Positions 22,700 to 35,415 of a DNA stretch of 64,000 nucleotides are shown piece by piece (position 1 is the stretch's first letter; every line of letters begins with the position of its first letter). Below the pieces are notes generated by a model. That model worked only from the letters and a program-made list of their open reading frames with translations. It searched no databases and was not told where the DNA came from. Origin of the DNA: Ophiura sarsii (Eukaryota; Echinodermata; Ophiuroidea; Amphilepidida; Ophiuridae); assembly GCA_035610835.1 (NCBI GenBank), contig CM069449.1:9374855-9438854 (forward strand), given 5' to 3'. The position numbers were made by a program, and so were the translations under genes.

Positions 22700-24352
22700 T
22701 ATTTATTCCCCCCCCCCCCCCCCTTCCACTAATTAAAAATACACTTCATGTTTGTAATTTCAAAAGAATACTTGTAAACTAAATATACTTATCCCATTAA
22801 CAGATAAAAGCTCAAATGGAGTAGGTAGATTATTGATTTTGTTGACTATGTTCAATAATTAACTGTACATACTGAATGATGATTCTAAGAGTTAGTCTTC
22901 GAACATAAAAAAGTGGTCAAAGCTGAATTTGACATACCTGAATAGATTTGCCATAATTTGATAGTCACAACATGATTATTACTAATATTTAATATTTTAC
23001 GAGTACATTTTTATCATGGAAATATCACCACCTTCCCTGATATTGCTTTTGTCCAGCAGGTCTGTTTTTCATGGATACTAAAACAAATTGGGAAGTGTAT
23101 TTAGTATTTTTGTATTAGCATTTTTGTATTGCTATTGTTGAAATGTATAATAAAATTTACTTACAATTCTTAATGATTGCACGAAACCATTTTATTCATC
23201 GTGCTTATATTACCAGTGCTTGATAATTTGGATATTATGCTATACTATTATACATGCATACAGATTAACCCCTATCAATTTTTCATAATGCCAGCCATTC
23301 CAGACTTAGTTCATGAATACCTTGGGTGGGGGTGGAAAAATGAAGGGGGATCAGAGAAAAAAATGTCCCCCAAAAGGGAGGATCACAAAAAATGGTAATT
23401 AATAGGGAGGGATACAAAAGTCCAATTTTTGTTGGCGCTTCGCGCATACAAAAAAGGCTCCACATCGTTTCCACATTGCGTGCCCGGTCGAATCTAATAA
23501 TGCTCGATAACTTAGACATTCATGGGGTGATCAAGAAAAAAAATCACCATACAAGGGGGGGATCAAGAAAAAAATTAACGGTGTTTGGGGGGATCAAGAA
23601 AAAAATATGTCCGAGGCTCAAACATTTCCAACCCCCCCCCCCCCCCCCCCACCAAAGTATTTATGAACACCCCCTTATAGAGTTGTGATTTAAGTAACAA
23701 CCGTTTCTGAAAACATCATTTTGGGGGGAAAAAATTTGGGATAAGAAATAATGATATTGAACTTTCTATGGGTAGCCAAGCGTTTTACTATTCAAAAGTA
23801 TTTCAATCTCTCAAAACGTCCAATTGTGTGTGGAGTTAAGCAAACAAAAGTGATCTAATTTAGGGGGGGGGGGGGGGGGAATTCCTAAAATCAGGATTAG
23901 ATTCCAACTGTAAACATTTGGGGCGATGTACCTTTCCTTATTACTGTGATAAATAGCTATGCATTCCGACCCTGTCGGTACTACTAATATTATATAAATA
24001 GCGCCACCTTGTGTTGTTGCGATGTTTAATGTTTCTTTTTTCAGAAATAGTTCTGCATTGAGTTAATTGCGATTATAAGAGTTTTCGTGTTTAAGTCCAA
24101 AATCATTGATAGTCACAGATATAATTCTGATCATGGCGTTGAGGACATTACTTTTTATAAATGTACAAGTACGGGCATTCCAATTAAGGTTACTTTATTA
24201 TGGTGCTAAATTGATATTAGTGTTTCTAGAAGATACTCTTCATAACTCGTGTACGTTATTTCTACAATGATACAAATCAACGATAAAGTTTCCATCAATT
24301 AAAATGATTAAATCGGGTTCAATATCGTCTAATTCTGCTAATTACGAGGGTC
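22700..24352. other. Intron 12, middle part with homopolymer tracts
   Basis: Poly-C at 22708-22723 and 23630-23650 and poly-G at 23863-23879. The stretch 23330-23660 repeats GGGGATCAAGAAAAAAA-type text three times. No coding sequence is recognisable. Confidence 0.65.
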
Positions 24353-25405
24353 TTTCAATAAGTTCTACCTCCTACCTCATAACTTTGCTATTATATAAGC
24401 CAGTCGTATGAAATATTCCACACTTATAGCTTTGAATCTCAGCTACAAATTCATAGTAAATTGGTCCGAGTACTGTTTGCACTTTTCTGGAGATGCAGTG
24501 AAAACCAGACGTCTATTTAGTGCGACGGAAACGGATAAAAAACAGCCAAATGTCTCATAATGTGCTATTCATTTGGCCAATTCTAAGAGACAAAACGTAC
24601 CTATCGGTGAATTAAAACCGTTCTAAATTACAAATGTCTCTTGAACGGAATATCAACAATAACATAGACTGATTTCTTGGCGAAAATGCCCTCTAACTAA
24701 CCAGAACTAGACCAGGACAGCTATTCATCTAAACCCTACCCTATAGAGAACCGCTGCAAAAGTCATATTTGCTTTTCATAAGAACTAAGAGATCTTCAAT
24801 ATACTGGACTAAATGGAGGGATTTCAAGTCCGTTGAAGAGATAATATTCTATCGCTGAGCACCTGATTGACTATTCTAAAGGTTGCATATAAGGAAAACT
24901 CATAAAGTTACTATCATGTTAAGATTTCACATTCGAGGCATCACTGTGGCTTGACTTGTAACAACGAAAATTTGACCGAATAGCAGTATTCCCGTATGCT
25001 AAAGACGTAGCAATACATTTGAGTTGATAGTATACTTTTAAAAGCCTACAAAGGTTTATATTGCCTACAATCTGATTTATACATGATAATACAGTATTAT
25101 ATACAGAAATCATCCATTGTTTTCTATTTCAGTATTTAAATCGGGCTGTTATATCTAATCATACAATAGGGAGAGAAAACGAAAAAACATGTATTTATCT
25201 TTAGGGTAATTGTCCGTGTCCGTTGTCCAAAATATCTCTCTGGCTTTGATTATATCATAACAAAAATGAAAAAGGTATCAATTATCATTTACTATCAATG
25301 TGTAGCTATGATTCGGAGCTATAATTATGACAAATGTCATGAGGCTGACATTCATATTAGCGATGTTGTGAGTGAGGAGGTAGAACTTATTGAATGACCC
25401 TCGTA
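24353..25405. mobile_element. Mariner-type non-autonomous element, ~1.05 kb, copy 1
   Basis: Flanked by TA. The left end reads CGAGGGTCTTTCAATAAG and the right end is its inverted form, CTTATTGAATGACCCTCG; the inverted region extends through TTCTACCTCCTACCTCATAAC. It is collinear with 59965-61018 throughout, e.g. GCAATACATTTGAGTTGATA and CTATGATTC. There is no transposase frame. The ends resemble the CGAGGGTCATTCAA-like termini of mariner elements. Confidence 0.88.
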
Positions 25406-25645
25406 TATTAATGAGTCCATCCGTTGCAAATCCAGCAACCTACCGGAGGTCTTCTATTGGCCTCGAACCCAACGGCCATCGAATGAACGTTTGTCAAACT
25501 AACATGACTAAAGCCTAAGGTAAACAAGTCTTTATAGATTGTCACATTACTTATGATCATGATTGGGCAACAGGGTTCTAAAATAGAGAGAACATTGAAT
25601 TGTAGTCGGCAATGACTGCGATCATTTACCGGTGTGCATACTTAC

Positions 25646-25765
25646 TGGTGTGGGTGCAAGAACGACCATCCCAGAGTCCATTCGTGTTCCCATCAATGGC
25701 ACGGTCAGATGAACCTTCGTACGCTGTGGAGGCTTGTCTTGTTCTTTTACCACTCAGGTAAATAT
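25646..25765 (-). CDS. Mosaic lectin exon 12: F-type lectin domain, N-terminal exon
   Basis: A 120-nt exon, phase 1 on both sides, acceptor GAATTTGTAG and donor GTAAGT. It encodes IYLSGKRTRQASTAYEGSS, then DRAIDGNTNGLWDGRSCTHT. Family hallmarks are the GKxTxQSST-like start, the AxDGNT loop (which holds the structural Ca site in this fold) and SCTHT, whose His is the first ligand of the H-x26-R-x-D fucose motif. Together with exons 13 and 14 it forms a complete 148-residue domain. Confidence 0.95.
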
Positions 25766-26189
25766 CTACAAATTCAATACAAAAATAATAACATAATAAC
25801 AGTTAAGTGTATAAGGTGGGGGCGGGGAGGTTGTAGACACGGGATTTGGTGTATCGCGTTTCCTATTAAAACGCAAATACATTTTGACCATTTTTTTAGA
25901 AATTGCCTGACTTTTAAGGGGTTTTTGGTGTCATAACTAAACATTGACCCAAATTATTTAGAGTGTAATTACATTTAACATTGAAGACGAGGAATGTAGA
26001 CGACAAAAGTGAAGGGTGTCCATTTGGACCCTCACCGCTCTCACTATTATGCCTATACACCAAAATGCTAATGTTTGTTTTATGATAAGAATATCAACAT
26101 GATCAACACGACATTACATTATTACGAATTCCGTATGAAAACGTAATGTAGGTATGAAATGTGCTATGATCGTCTGACATAACCCTAAC

Positions 26190-26760
26190 ACCAACCGATA
26201 TTGAAACATCCAGTACCGTCTGATACTGAAACACTTAGTATCATCCGGTACTGAACCCCTTGAAACACACAGTGTCGTCCGATATGTAAACACCCAGCAT
26301 CATCCGATAAAACACCAAGTACTTACCGACGTATTTAAAACGTTGTCTGGACGATTTGAGTTTTAAAAACCTGGACATTTGCGCGCGCCGTATTAGTTTC
26401 AATGTTCCATTATTCGAAAAAAGTGTACTTTAGGTCCCAGATACTGGTATACCAGTATCGTTCAATACTGGAACATAAAAGTTGCCAGTATCGGTCGATA
26501 CTGGTACGATTTTACTGTTCTAGTATCGAGCGATATTGGAACGTTTTTATGTTCCAGTATCAGGCGAGACTTGTACACGTGATACCAGTGAGACTTGTCC
26601 TAGTTTTGAACGATACTGGTAAATAATTATGTTCCAGTATCGCCGGATACTGGAACATTTTATATGTGCCAGTATCAGTATCAGCCGATACTGGAACACT
26701 GACTTTGTACTAGTATCGAGCGATACTGGGTGTTCCAGTATCGTACGGTCCAGAATCTGG
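26190..26760. repeat. Second array of the 20-bp palindrome, inverted relative to 7895-8195
   Basis: From 26435 the core CCAGTATCG-NN-CGATACTGG recurs with 10-15 bp AT-rich spacers; 26190-26330 holds a more degenerate tail of GATACTGAAACA-type motifs. The edge at 26420 (AAGTGTACTTTAGGTCCC) is the inverse of the edge at 8175-8190. So both loci derive from one element inserted in opposite orientations. Confidence 0.85.
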
Positions 26761-27524
26761 TTATCAAAATACTATTTTGGTTGCGCTGTTTTAGAGCAGA
26801 ATATTGTGGCTCACACTGCTCGTTAGGTCTAGTACATCATGTACATTGTGCACACATGTGACTAGAGTGATATCGATTTCCTTTGTGAAAAACGGAAATT
26901 ATGTTGAAGTTCGTTGAAGTAATCGTTTAACAATCGATTATTTTTTTACCTTTGAGAAAGATTCTGTTAGAACCGAAACGTCATGTCCTCTTATATTAAT
27001 TACAATCGATTATTTGGCTAAATAAGAGCTTATAAGGCCAACTATAAAATAAACATGTTTAGCGTCCCCCGCCCGGCTCATATTTTTAGTTATAAATTTT
27101 TTTTGCTCAGATATTTCATAGTTTGAGATTTTTGTAACAGCTTTATTCTTTTGCTTTCAAAAACAGTTGTGTAGGTCGTAATTTGATCAACTTATCAGAA
27201 CCATGAAATAAATTTAAAGAATCAAAGAAACCGCTAAACAAGGGCGATTTTGTACGATGAAACAAAATGCCTCCTTTTTTTTTAAAAACGTCTGTACGCT
27301 AAACATGTGTTTACATTTTTATTTTGCCTAATCTGACTAGAAATATGGTACGCTAGTTTTACGACGAGAGGCATCTCTCTGATCTGAGCATGAGTGAAAC
27401 CGACTTACCATGCTAATCGGGCACGGTTCTTCATTTCGCTGCATGACTGTCTATCACTCTATCTGGCTTTTTCTGCGCATGTATTAACGACTGTATTGTA
27501 CATAGTCTGTGCAAATTCACAACG
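26761..27524. other. Intron 11, unassigned stretch
   Basis: Nothing recognisable beyond AT-rich text; no splice-competent exon with a known domain was seen. Confidence 0.5.
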
Positions 27525-29165
27525 GGTCACATTTCTTAAGTTGGGACCCTAACAAGGGTGGATTTGTCACATTTCCCCTTATTTGCCATTCAAATGCATA
27601 TATTTTTCAAACCATACATCACAATTGAGTATAATAGTCTCATTTGGAAGATAATTTAATGCTTTGATAGTATCTATAACAAAAATGTATAAATCAAGTT
27701 AAGATTAATTACTATAACTCGTTAATTACAATTAGTCAGGGTGGAGGCGGGTGAGGTTGCATGCGGGTGAGGATGCACACTATGTATTTCCAATGGGATG
27801 TGCAATATTTTTTTCGCTTATTTGCCATTCAAATGCTTATATTTTTCAAACCATATATCACAATTGAGTATATTTAGTCTCATTTGGAAGATAATTTATT
27901 GCTTTAATAGTATCTATTAGAAAAATGTATAAATTAAGTTGAGATTAATTACTATAACTCGTTAATTACAATTAGTCAGGGTGGAGGCGGGTGAGGTTGC
28001 ATGAGTGTGAGGATGCATGCTATGTATTTCCAATGGGATGGGCAAAATAAACGATTAAACCATTTGTATATTAGTTCATTGAATTATTATTTTGTGTGAT
28101 TAGTATCATTATTGTAATTACCAATCCTTAATTAGTGTTAATTACATCCCCAATTAATTAATATTACTAATTAATTACATACAACAAATACCATCTGAAA
28201 ATGTATCAACGGCAGATTATTACCCATTTCAAATGGTAACTGGGGGGGGGGGGCAATATCTCTGCAGTGTTTTTAATGAAGTTGGACCTGATGTTGAATG
28301 TTCCTTAATATTTTAGATAATCTTTGCTAATTATATTGATACTAATTACCTAGGAAGTGCTTATTTTATCCACTAAATCCGCACAATAATATCACCTTTT
28401 AGTGTTTAGGATTAACATGTCCATCGCCGTCACCCTACTAGTATTTCGTTTTTCAAATTGTTCAATATCCAATGCTGATTTCTATAGATCAACAGTTTTA
28501 ACTATTTATGTTAGCAAGATGTCAGTGCAATTAATGCCAGGCATAACATTGTAATCAATTCATAATACAGAAATGAGGTTGTAAGTAATCAGCCGAATTT
28601 GTTTTCTTCATTTTTGGACACCATGTATAATAACATTTGAATGAATTGTACCTTTCTACCAGAAAGGTATGTTCATAAACTTCATGTAAGTGTTTCTTTT
28701 GAACAGACAACATTTATATACATTTTTGTCATACTGTCCACATCCACACAGAATATATAGTTTTTTCATGTGAAAATTGACACATTTTGATCACCCTGTA
28801 TTTTCGTTTGACAATTAATTAATCCTACAAATAATATATGACCGGAAGGGCCTTGCCTTTGGCTTCTCAAATATGGGGTTCAATATCTATTTCAATGCAC
28901 TATATTTAAATTAGGAAGCATACAGTAAATTACATTTCATAGTAATATTTCTTTTGTTACACCATATATATTTCCTAAGTCACCCTGTATACTGGAAAAA
29001 CACTAGATATTCACAATCCTAGATATCTCAGCTTTCTAACAATGTATAATTTTGCACACTTTGGATTTATACTTTTTGTTATTAGGCTTAGAGCATTATC
29101 ACATGTAATTTTTGTCAAATGTATGCATGTGACGCAATAGGGTCCCAACTTATTAAATGTGACCA
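27525..29165. mobile_element. Possible 1.6-kb element bounded by a 26-bp inverted repeat
   Basis: GGTCACATTTCTTAAGTTGG at 27525 is mirrored by the reverse complement at 29140-29165 (CCAACTTATTAAATGTGACC), with weaker similarity beyond. Inside are the 239-bp tandem duplication and AT-rich sequence with CACCCTGTA ends at 28792 and 28980. No protein frame. Element identity is uncertain because target duplications were not found. Confidence 0.5.
27575..28050. repeat. 239-bp tandem duplication
   Basis: TTTGCCATTCAAATGC occurs at 27582 and again at 27821. Each copy continues through TCTCATTTGGAAGATAATTT, CAGGGTGGAGGCGGGTGAGG and TTTCCAATGGGATG. The two copies differ at scattered positions only. 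Confidence 0.92.
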
Positions 29166-29464
29166 ACGACAGTCTTTTTACGCAATTTGCATATAGTGTG
29201 CGCAAATACGCTACACGACAGTCGTGTATATATAGTTTCGGCCTTAACAAATATTTCGCTGAGATTATGGACAGTTTGAGTTAAGTTATTTTTCATCCAA
29301 ATTGTTTGTTATAAATAATAATAATGTTGTATTGCTTATTTTTGTGTGATACACGAATATATTGCACTGGACACAAACACATAATATAGCACTCGTCTTG
29401 TACTCGTGCAATATATTCTTGTATCACACTCAAAGTAATTCAATAATATATATATTGATCGTAC

Positions 29465-29536
29465 CTAAACCAGGCTGATCCCTGGTGCACTGGTTGTATT
29501 CAGAACTGCAATATCGAACTCCAATTGAGCGCCCAC
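29465..29536 (-). CDS. Mosaic lectin exon 11: 24-residue linker
   Basis: A 72-nt exon, phase 1 on both sides, with a pyrimidine-rich acceptor ending TTATTTGAAG and a GTACGA donor. It encodes GGRSIGVRYCSSEYNQ, then CTRDQPGLG, a two-Cys spacer between the first C-type lectin domain and the F-type lectin. No family is recognised. It is supported only by its open frame, matching phase and splice sites, so it could be spurious; skipping it would still keep the frame because it is a multiple of three. Confidence 0.55.
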   Translation of the reverse strand: MGAQLEFDIAVLNTTSAPGISLV

Positions 29537-30533
29537 CTTCAAATAAGACACACAAACAACAATATGTTAACGTGTTGAAATACTGCGCCGTTGCTGGTGT
29601 TTGATGTATTTTTGAAGGATCTTCACAATGATGTTGAAAGCAAATGCGCTCCGAAGACCAAACTTGTAAGATTGTCAGCAAACATTGAAGGTAAAAGTAT
29701 GGAATTCTGAAACTATGTTATAGCAAATATCGCTCAAATACACCAGGTCAATCTCACCCCGTTGTGCGCATTTGTGGTGTGCATTAGGAATTAGGATACA
29801 CAAAATAGAGCGTCCTTTGGGACCTTGGTGCGCATCACGTGCGGCCTTACGACGTACTGGTTAACCGATTTGATTAAGTTCAGGTATGCGCAATGAGCTA
29901 ATCGTAAGTGCGCCCGCGTGTGTGCGTACACAAGTGCGTATTAAAAAGCGCGCATTAGTGTGTCTTGTGTCCATCATGCCCATTGATTTAATACTCAACT
30001 GTTGAACGTGTTGACGTCACACGTCTCCTTAGAAAATGAGGTTTGACCAACCGGATTCTCTTGCCAGGTCATAAATCCTCTTGTAGAATACGTTACTTCC
30101 GGTGGGCAGAATCCATCTCTCGTTGCTATTAATAATAGAAAATATATCAATGTCTTCTTTGGTAAACCGTGACGTCATAAAATGAAATATAATGTTAATA
30201 TACTACTTTGCAAATGTTTGAACATTGTAGGGCAAAAACTCATTCCACCAGTAGTAACTTCAAAGATCAACCTATTACGTCGAATTATTAGATTTACCCA
30301 GTAATGCGGAGCAGCGTATCTGATAGATAGTGATATACTTCATAGCTCTCAGGCAATGTGAATAGGTAATATAAAATTAAGCTTATTAATGGTAACCCAA
30401 CAATATAGCTCCCTCCCTGACGCAACGAAAGGTGAATCGTTCAAAGATTGTCGCGGGGATATTGACAGTGGAAACAATAATACATTAATCGATTATCAAT
30501 TACTAAGGTCAAATATATAGGAGAATAGTTCAC

Positions 30534-30681
30534 CTCTCAGTTGCTTGCAAATAAATCCAACCTCATTTGAACATGCCCTATCATTCCAATGACCATTCAT
30601 AGCGATCAAGTGAACACAGTCTTCCTGGGCACCCAAGCGCCAATCATTAGGTTCTCCGGCATTCCAGCTCTCGAAATTGAA
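30534..30681 (-). CDS. Mosaic lectin exon 10: first CTLD, Ca/sugar-binding exon
   Basis: A 148-nt exon, phase 0 in and 1 out, acceptor TTTCTGTAG and donor GTGAAC. It encodes FNFESWNAGEPNDWRLGAQ, EDCVHLIAMNG, HWNDRAC and SNEVGFICK. EPN is the Ca-coordinating tripeptide linked in this family to mannose/GlcNAc-type specificity. WND supplies the further Asn and Asp ligands, and QEDC the Glu region. All cysteines of the C-terminal half are present. This is a Ca-dependent, potentially active carbohydrate-recognition domain; binding is predicted from motif only. Confidence 0.95.
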
Positions 30682-30840
30682 CTACAGAAACGAATTCAAG
30701 CGGCAAATTAAAGGTTATTGAATTTGGTAATCTTTAACAATAAAACAAAAATGTGAATATCAGTGTCACCAAATGTTATTTTCCAGAGCCGCGGTGAAAT
30801 CATTGCCAAGTAAAATCTAGATCGCGGCCAAAGTTTCCTA

Positions 30841-32368
30841 CACTGCAAAAAAAGTTGCTTAAATATTTACTCAACATTTTACACAACGTTGTTGAAGTAT
30901 GCATATCTTACATCTCTTATCATTGGTGTCAACGTTGGGCCAACGTAGTTTTGCTATCTGGGTATGGACGTATAAATAGTGCATATTATATATATAAAAC
31001 ATAAAAATATTTATGTGACTCTATTGGTGGAGAATAAATCACATGACATGAATTATTCAGTGTATTTCCCTGTCGTGTATTTTTTGGCTATAAAAATCGA
31101 CTATTCGTCGCTAGTGACCAGTCAGTCAGTCAGGTATACGGAATATATTATTGCGAATAAATTTAATAAACACGTGACTCATGTATAACCTAGTCCGGCG
31201 AGTGCAGCGGAGAAAAATACCCGGATGTGGACGCTTCACTGTACAACAGCATAGGCATGTTATCAAGTAACTTGGTGAGATGTATACATTTCTTTTTCAA
31301 GATACTTCTTGTTGTACAGTGTATGGAGATGAACTGTGAATTATTTGACCCTGACCTGTAGTACAGGCATTTACCAGCGTAAATAAATATTTGCCGTTGG
31401 AAACGGAAATCACAGCAAGTTTATTATGCGATTTAAGACTCATTTCGGTGATTTTGTGTGCAAGGCATGACGTTTGTAACAACATGCACTACATATCGCG
31501 TGGTATTTGGTGTTGACATTTGTCTCCGGGCGGAAAATAAGAACCGTAAACGGTCTGCACTCTTTGTGATTTTTACATGTATCGTTAGTAAGGTAAGCTT
31601 ATTAGAAAATCACTTTGCTATTTGTGGAAAAATGCATCGAAAAAGATATCCATTAGCCAGGCATTATATAGGCGGCTAAAAGATGGCGACACCCTATTAG
31701 TCACATGTTTATTAAATTTATTCCCAATAATATATTCCGTATACCTGACTGGTGATGTACGGGGTGAACGTACGTATACAACGCATATATCTTATCCCGT
31801 CCGCAACTTGTGTCCAAGGACCACAAGTATATATATATTTGACACCGCTGAAATGATATTCATAAACAAATGTATGTCAAACAAGGATGGCAACTTGCTA
31901 CAACAATAAATATAGGATATCCTACATTCTTAAACTATTTTGTCAGTGTTATTGCGCTTAATTCCGTTTTGGGTGCAAAGACAGAATAAATGTAATTGTG
32001 GTCATGGGGCCCACGTTGCGGACGGGTTAAGATATATGCCGTATACAATCATTCCCTAAGCTCTGAGAAGATCCATCACGGACAGACGCCATTAGAATCG
32101 AGTCTTGACATAAGTTGCGTGGTTGCCTGAGACAAATACTCAACAGTTGCCCAATTGAAACAATTAACGCAATATTTTAGCAACAAAATGAGTTTTGACC
32201 GGGGGTTTCCCCAATTTGTTACTAAATTGTTTTCTCAACGTTGGGTAGTTTTTACTTTTATACAACACCTAGATTTCTACATATGTTGACTAAAATTTAA
32301 TCAACCATTTACCCAACAGATGATTAAACGCAATTAAGCAACGTATTTTGCTCAATCTTTTAGCAGTG
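30841..32368. mobile_element. Possible hAT-like element with CACTGC ends
   Basis: The left end is CACTGCAAAAAAAGTTGCTT; the right end inverted reads CACTGCTAAAAGATTGAGCA. Inner blocks also mirror each other (TTGCTTAA, CAACATTTTAC versus its inverted form). About 1.5 kb with no recognisable transposase. The flanking 8-mers do not match as a clear target duplication, so the borders are tentative. It fills most of the intron between CTLD exons 9 and 10. Confidence 0.5.
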
Positions 32369-32543
32369 TATGTTTCGTTGAACCCATAGCAAGTAGGCTA
32401 TATTATAACGAATAACAACGCAGAGGCCTATCTCTCGATAGTTTGGAATACATGTACCCGGGTTTGGTGTGAAGAGAACGTCACCCTTATTAGTGTTCGA
32501 GGCATGTTTTTAGTTTAATATTTTTCCCACATAATGTACATAC

Positions 32544-32632
32544 CGGCGACCCATCAATCCATTCAAAATTGTCCTCATTGGTAACGTCATGAAGACCAAT
32601 CCATAAAGACACTCCCGCCTGGAGCACAAGTC
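32544..32632 (-). CDS. Mosaic lectin exon 9: first CTLD, middle exon
   Basis: An 89-nt exon, phase 1 in and 0 out, acceptor ATTTTGACAG and donor GTATGT. It encodes LVLQAGVSLWIGLHDVTNED, then NFEWIDGSP. WIG and the FxWxDG strand are invariant C-type lectin landmarks. It has the same borders and nearly the same length as exon 20 of the second CTLD. Confidence 0.93.
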
Positions 32633-34826
32633 CTGTCAAAATAATAACAACAATTCTAACAAGGTATTCTAAAATCTGGCCGAGACGCCAAAGTATGAGC
32701 TACGTATATTAATACATATTCTTTGTATGCGATACAAATTATTTACAATTCTTATAAACATTTTCAAATTTGAAAATAGGATTTTATTTTCTTCAGAAAA
32801 ACACAATTTTTTTAATCAATTCAGGCCATTAAATTGATCAGGCCATTGAATTGATTTGATCATAACTAATTAAATTAATTTCCATTCGCTGTAAAGCGTT
32901 TTAACCACTGTTTTATCTTCTCAATCGAACGACGGCAATCGAATACAAATAATGCACCATCAACTCCATGAAGCGCTACTCAAACAATCATTAGCATTGG
33001 TTGAAAGCTAGAATAAACCTGGATGTCTTATTGACTCATTCACTCAGAAATTATCTATGAATGTCTTTGTTAAACTGTCCAAACAAATGTTGATACAAAC
33101 AACCCCTTTCATTGGCCTAAACCGATAACTGTTTTAATATTTACGCTGTTTCGTCCAATCTAAAAATTCGACAATGGTGCTCAGCACACTGAAAACTGAA
33201 ATATCTCGTCTCTAATGTGCCGCGACGCTTCGGCAAAAAATCAAAAGATTTTCGTTGCTAAATACAACTACATTGCAACATTAGCTATTCATATGTTAAC
33301 GGTGGGATGAAAGAAAGAAAGCAATGAGCATGTACCAATAGCGCAACACCTTCAAAGTATGTGTAAGAAATCTCGCGTGGTGCGAGATTTACCTTGCGGA
33401 AGATTTTTTATTTTGTTTGCAACTTGAGGAAAAAGTGATGAGTCGGTTTATTTAACTAGAACTAATATATAAATGAATCACTGTAACGTTAGATTAATAT
33501 AAATCATTACTAACAAGGAGTAGTTTTTTCACACCTATGTAATAAACCGGAAATCGCAAAAGACCAGTAGATACTAACGGAAGCTATCTGGATCATGATG
33601 CATGATTCGGAAGTCACGTAGAAATGGTGGTTCCGTGCATCGGAAGAGCAATACCCAAGCACGTTAAGAATGTTACATACTCTTTCGTAAAGAGTAGGGG
33701 ATCATCCCGGTCTGTATCTGTTCACACATCTAACGGACCCCCAATGGAAATAAGCTATATAAGCTTATTGGGTTATCCAGGGTCGTTGGACCCAAATGAT
33801 CTCAAATCAAATCATTGAAAGCCTACAAACTGATCGACCCATCCTGTCCATGCCCTCTACAACGGGTAACAATAGCTATAAAAACCCAGTCAGCAGGAAT
33901 TAGAGTTGCCAGTATGATGACGCTACAAGTGTGGAAGTCAAATGTTCTTAAACAGTGACTACACACGATCTAGATATTCTTTGGTGTAATTTGTGTTTGC
34001 TACGTTGTTTATTTGTTTGCTGATTAATTTGTTTGTTTGTTTATTGGTGGGGTTGTTTGAATGTTTTGGCATATAAGTACGCGAAACATTAAACGCATTG
34101 AGTCAATTTAAGGATTGCTTTATTCAAATCAAAGGGTTGTGATTTGTCTTCTTGAAAGCGATTTATCAGAATCCTCTATTCTGAAGAACTCATCGTGATT
34201 TACAGTACTGACATCAATGTACTTATTTTTCTGCATTTCATTAATAACCACTCAGAACATATGAAATGAAATAATAACATACATTGAAAAAAAATACACT
34301 GTGCGAGTGAAGTAAGAAAACGCAAAACAGGTTTAAGAAATTGCGTCATGCATATTTAGTAAAATTGCCTGAGTAAGATAAAGGTGTGTGCTATTATCAT
34401 GATTATTGTTTATGATAATACCGTATAAGGGAGTGTTCATTTTCGTTGATAAGTATTGGACTAATATAATAAATAAGCAAATGAGTACGACGGGTCATAC
34501 GGAATCAACACTGGCACGCGCTTTATTTGCAGTCTAGAAAACCTCCGACAAAGTTGAACATTCAATGAAATTAAAAATAAATTATACTTTTTTTAAATTT
34601 TATGTATAACGGGTAACAATAATGCTATAGCCTACATTTTCCGTAGGAGGCGCTCACACTGTTTTACTACCACAAAGCTGGTTAGTTGGATGGCTATGTG
34701 ACTGGTTGAATGATTAGTTCAACTAGTACAGAGCTCAACATCTTGTTTGTTTTGTTTGTATGTTTGTTTGTAAATTTGAGTATCAAGCAAAATGCTTTGG
34801 AACATTAAGGTACAGATCGAACTTAC
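32633..34826. other. Intron 8 of mosaic lectin gene
   Basis: A 2.2-kb intron. The plus-strand open frame at 33624-33818 has no recognisable domain. No element with clear ends was found; GTTTGTTT runs occur near 34020-34050 and 34745-34775. Confidence 0.55.
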
Positions 34827-34988
34827 TTTTGTGAAACATATGCTCCTCTGCATTACCAATACTGGTTAGATTGCTTCCTAGTCGTTGGCAATCAGCCCTG
34901 GCGCTGTTAAAACTGGTTTCGGCAGTGTTTACCAAATAACAGTGTTTGCCAAATGAATCCCAATTCTCGGGGCAGTAGGGAAACGGGC
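34827..34988 (-). CDS. Mosaic lectin exon 8: first CTLD, N-terminal exon
   Basis: A 162-nt exon, phase 1 on both sides, acceptor TTGCAATACCAG and donor GTAAGT. It encodes GPFPYCPENWDSFGKHCYLV, then ARADCQRLGSNLTSI and NAEEHMFHK. This is the long-form CTLD start with its extra N-terminal Cys pair. NLT is a potential N-glycosylation site. It follows CCP6 directly: g plus gc make Gly. Confidence 0.93.
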
Positions 34989-35384
34989 CTGGTATTGCAA
35001 GAAAACATATAAAAATTATTAAACATAACATTTCAACATTAAATGCTAATACTATTTGAAATTATTTGTATTAACAATGAGTTTTATAGAGGTTTTTTCA
35101 CACCAATGTTCTGTTCTTCTAAATAATTAGGCGTCACTTCTGTTATTATGTTTCCCATAATGACATAATTAAAAAAACATAGGAAATACTACCATGGATG
35201 TGCACCTTGCCAACTGCCACGTAAATGACAGCGATAATCATTGGCCAAAAGGCTTGCACGCAGGGGCGTAACAGAGGTTGGTTGTCAGGGGGGGCACAGC
35301 CCAAAAAATTCCTGGTTAGAATTTTTCGTAAAAGGTTGCCCCAGATTTTTTCCCAGTCAGTCACCTCGTGAATTTCACGTAAGT

Positions 35385-35415
<31 letters not shown>

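Noticed and set aside
33624..33818. Plus-strand open frame of 64 residues
   Set aside because: Looks codon-like but has no known domain and no flanking exons; left as intron.
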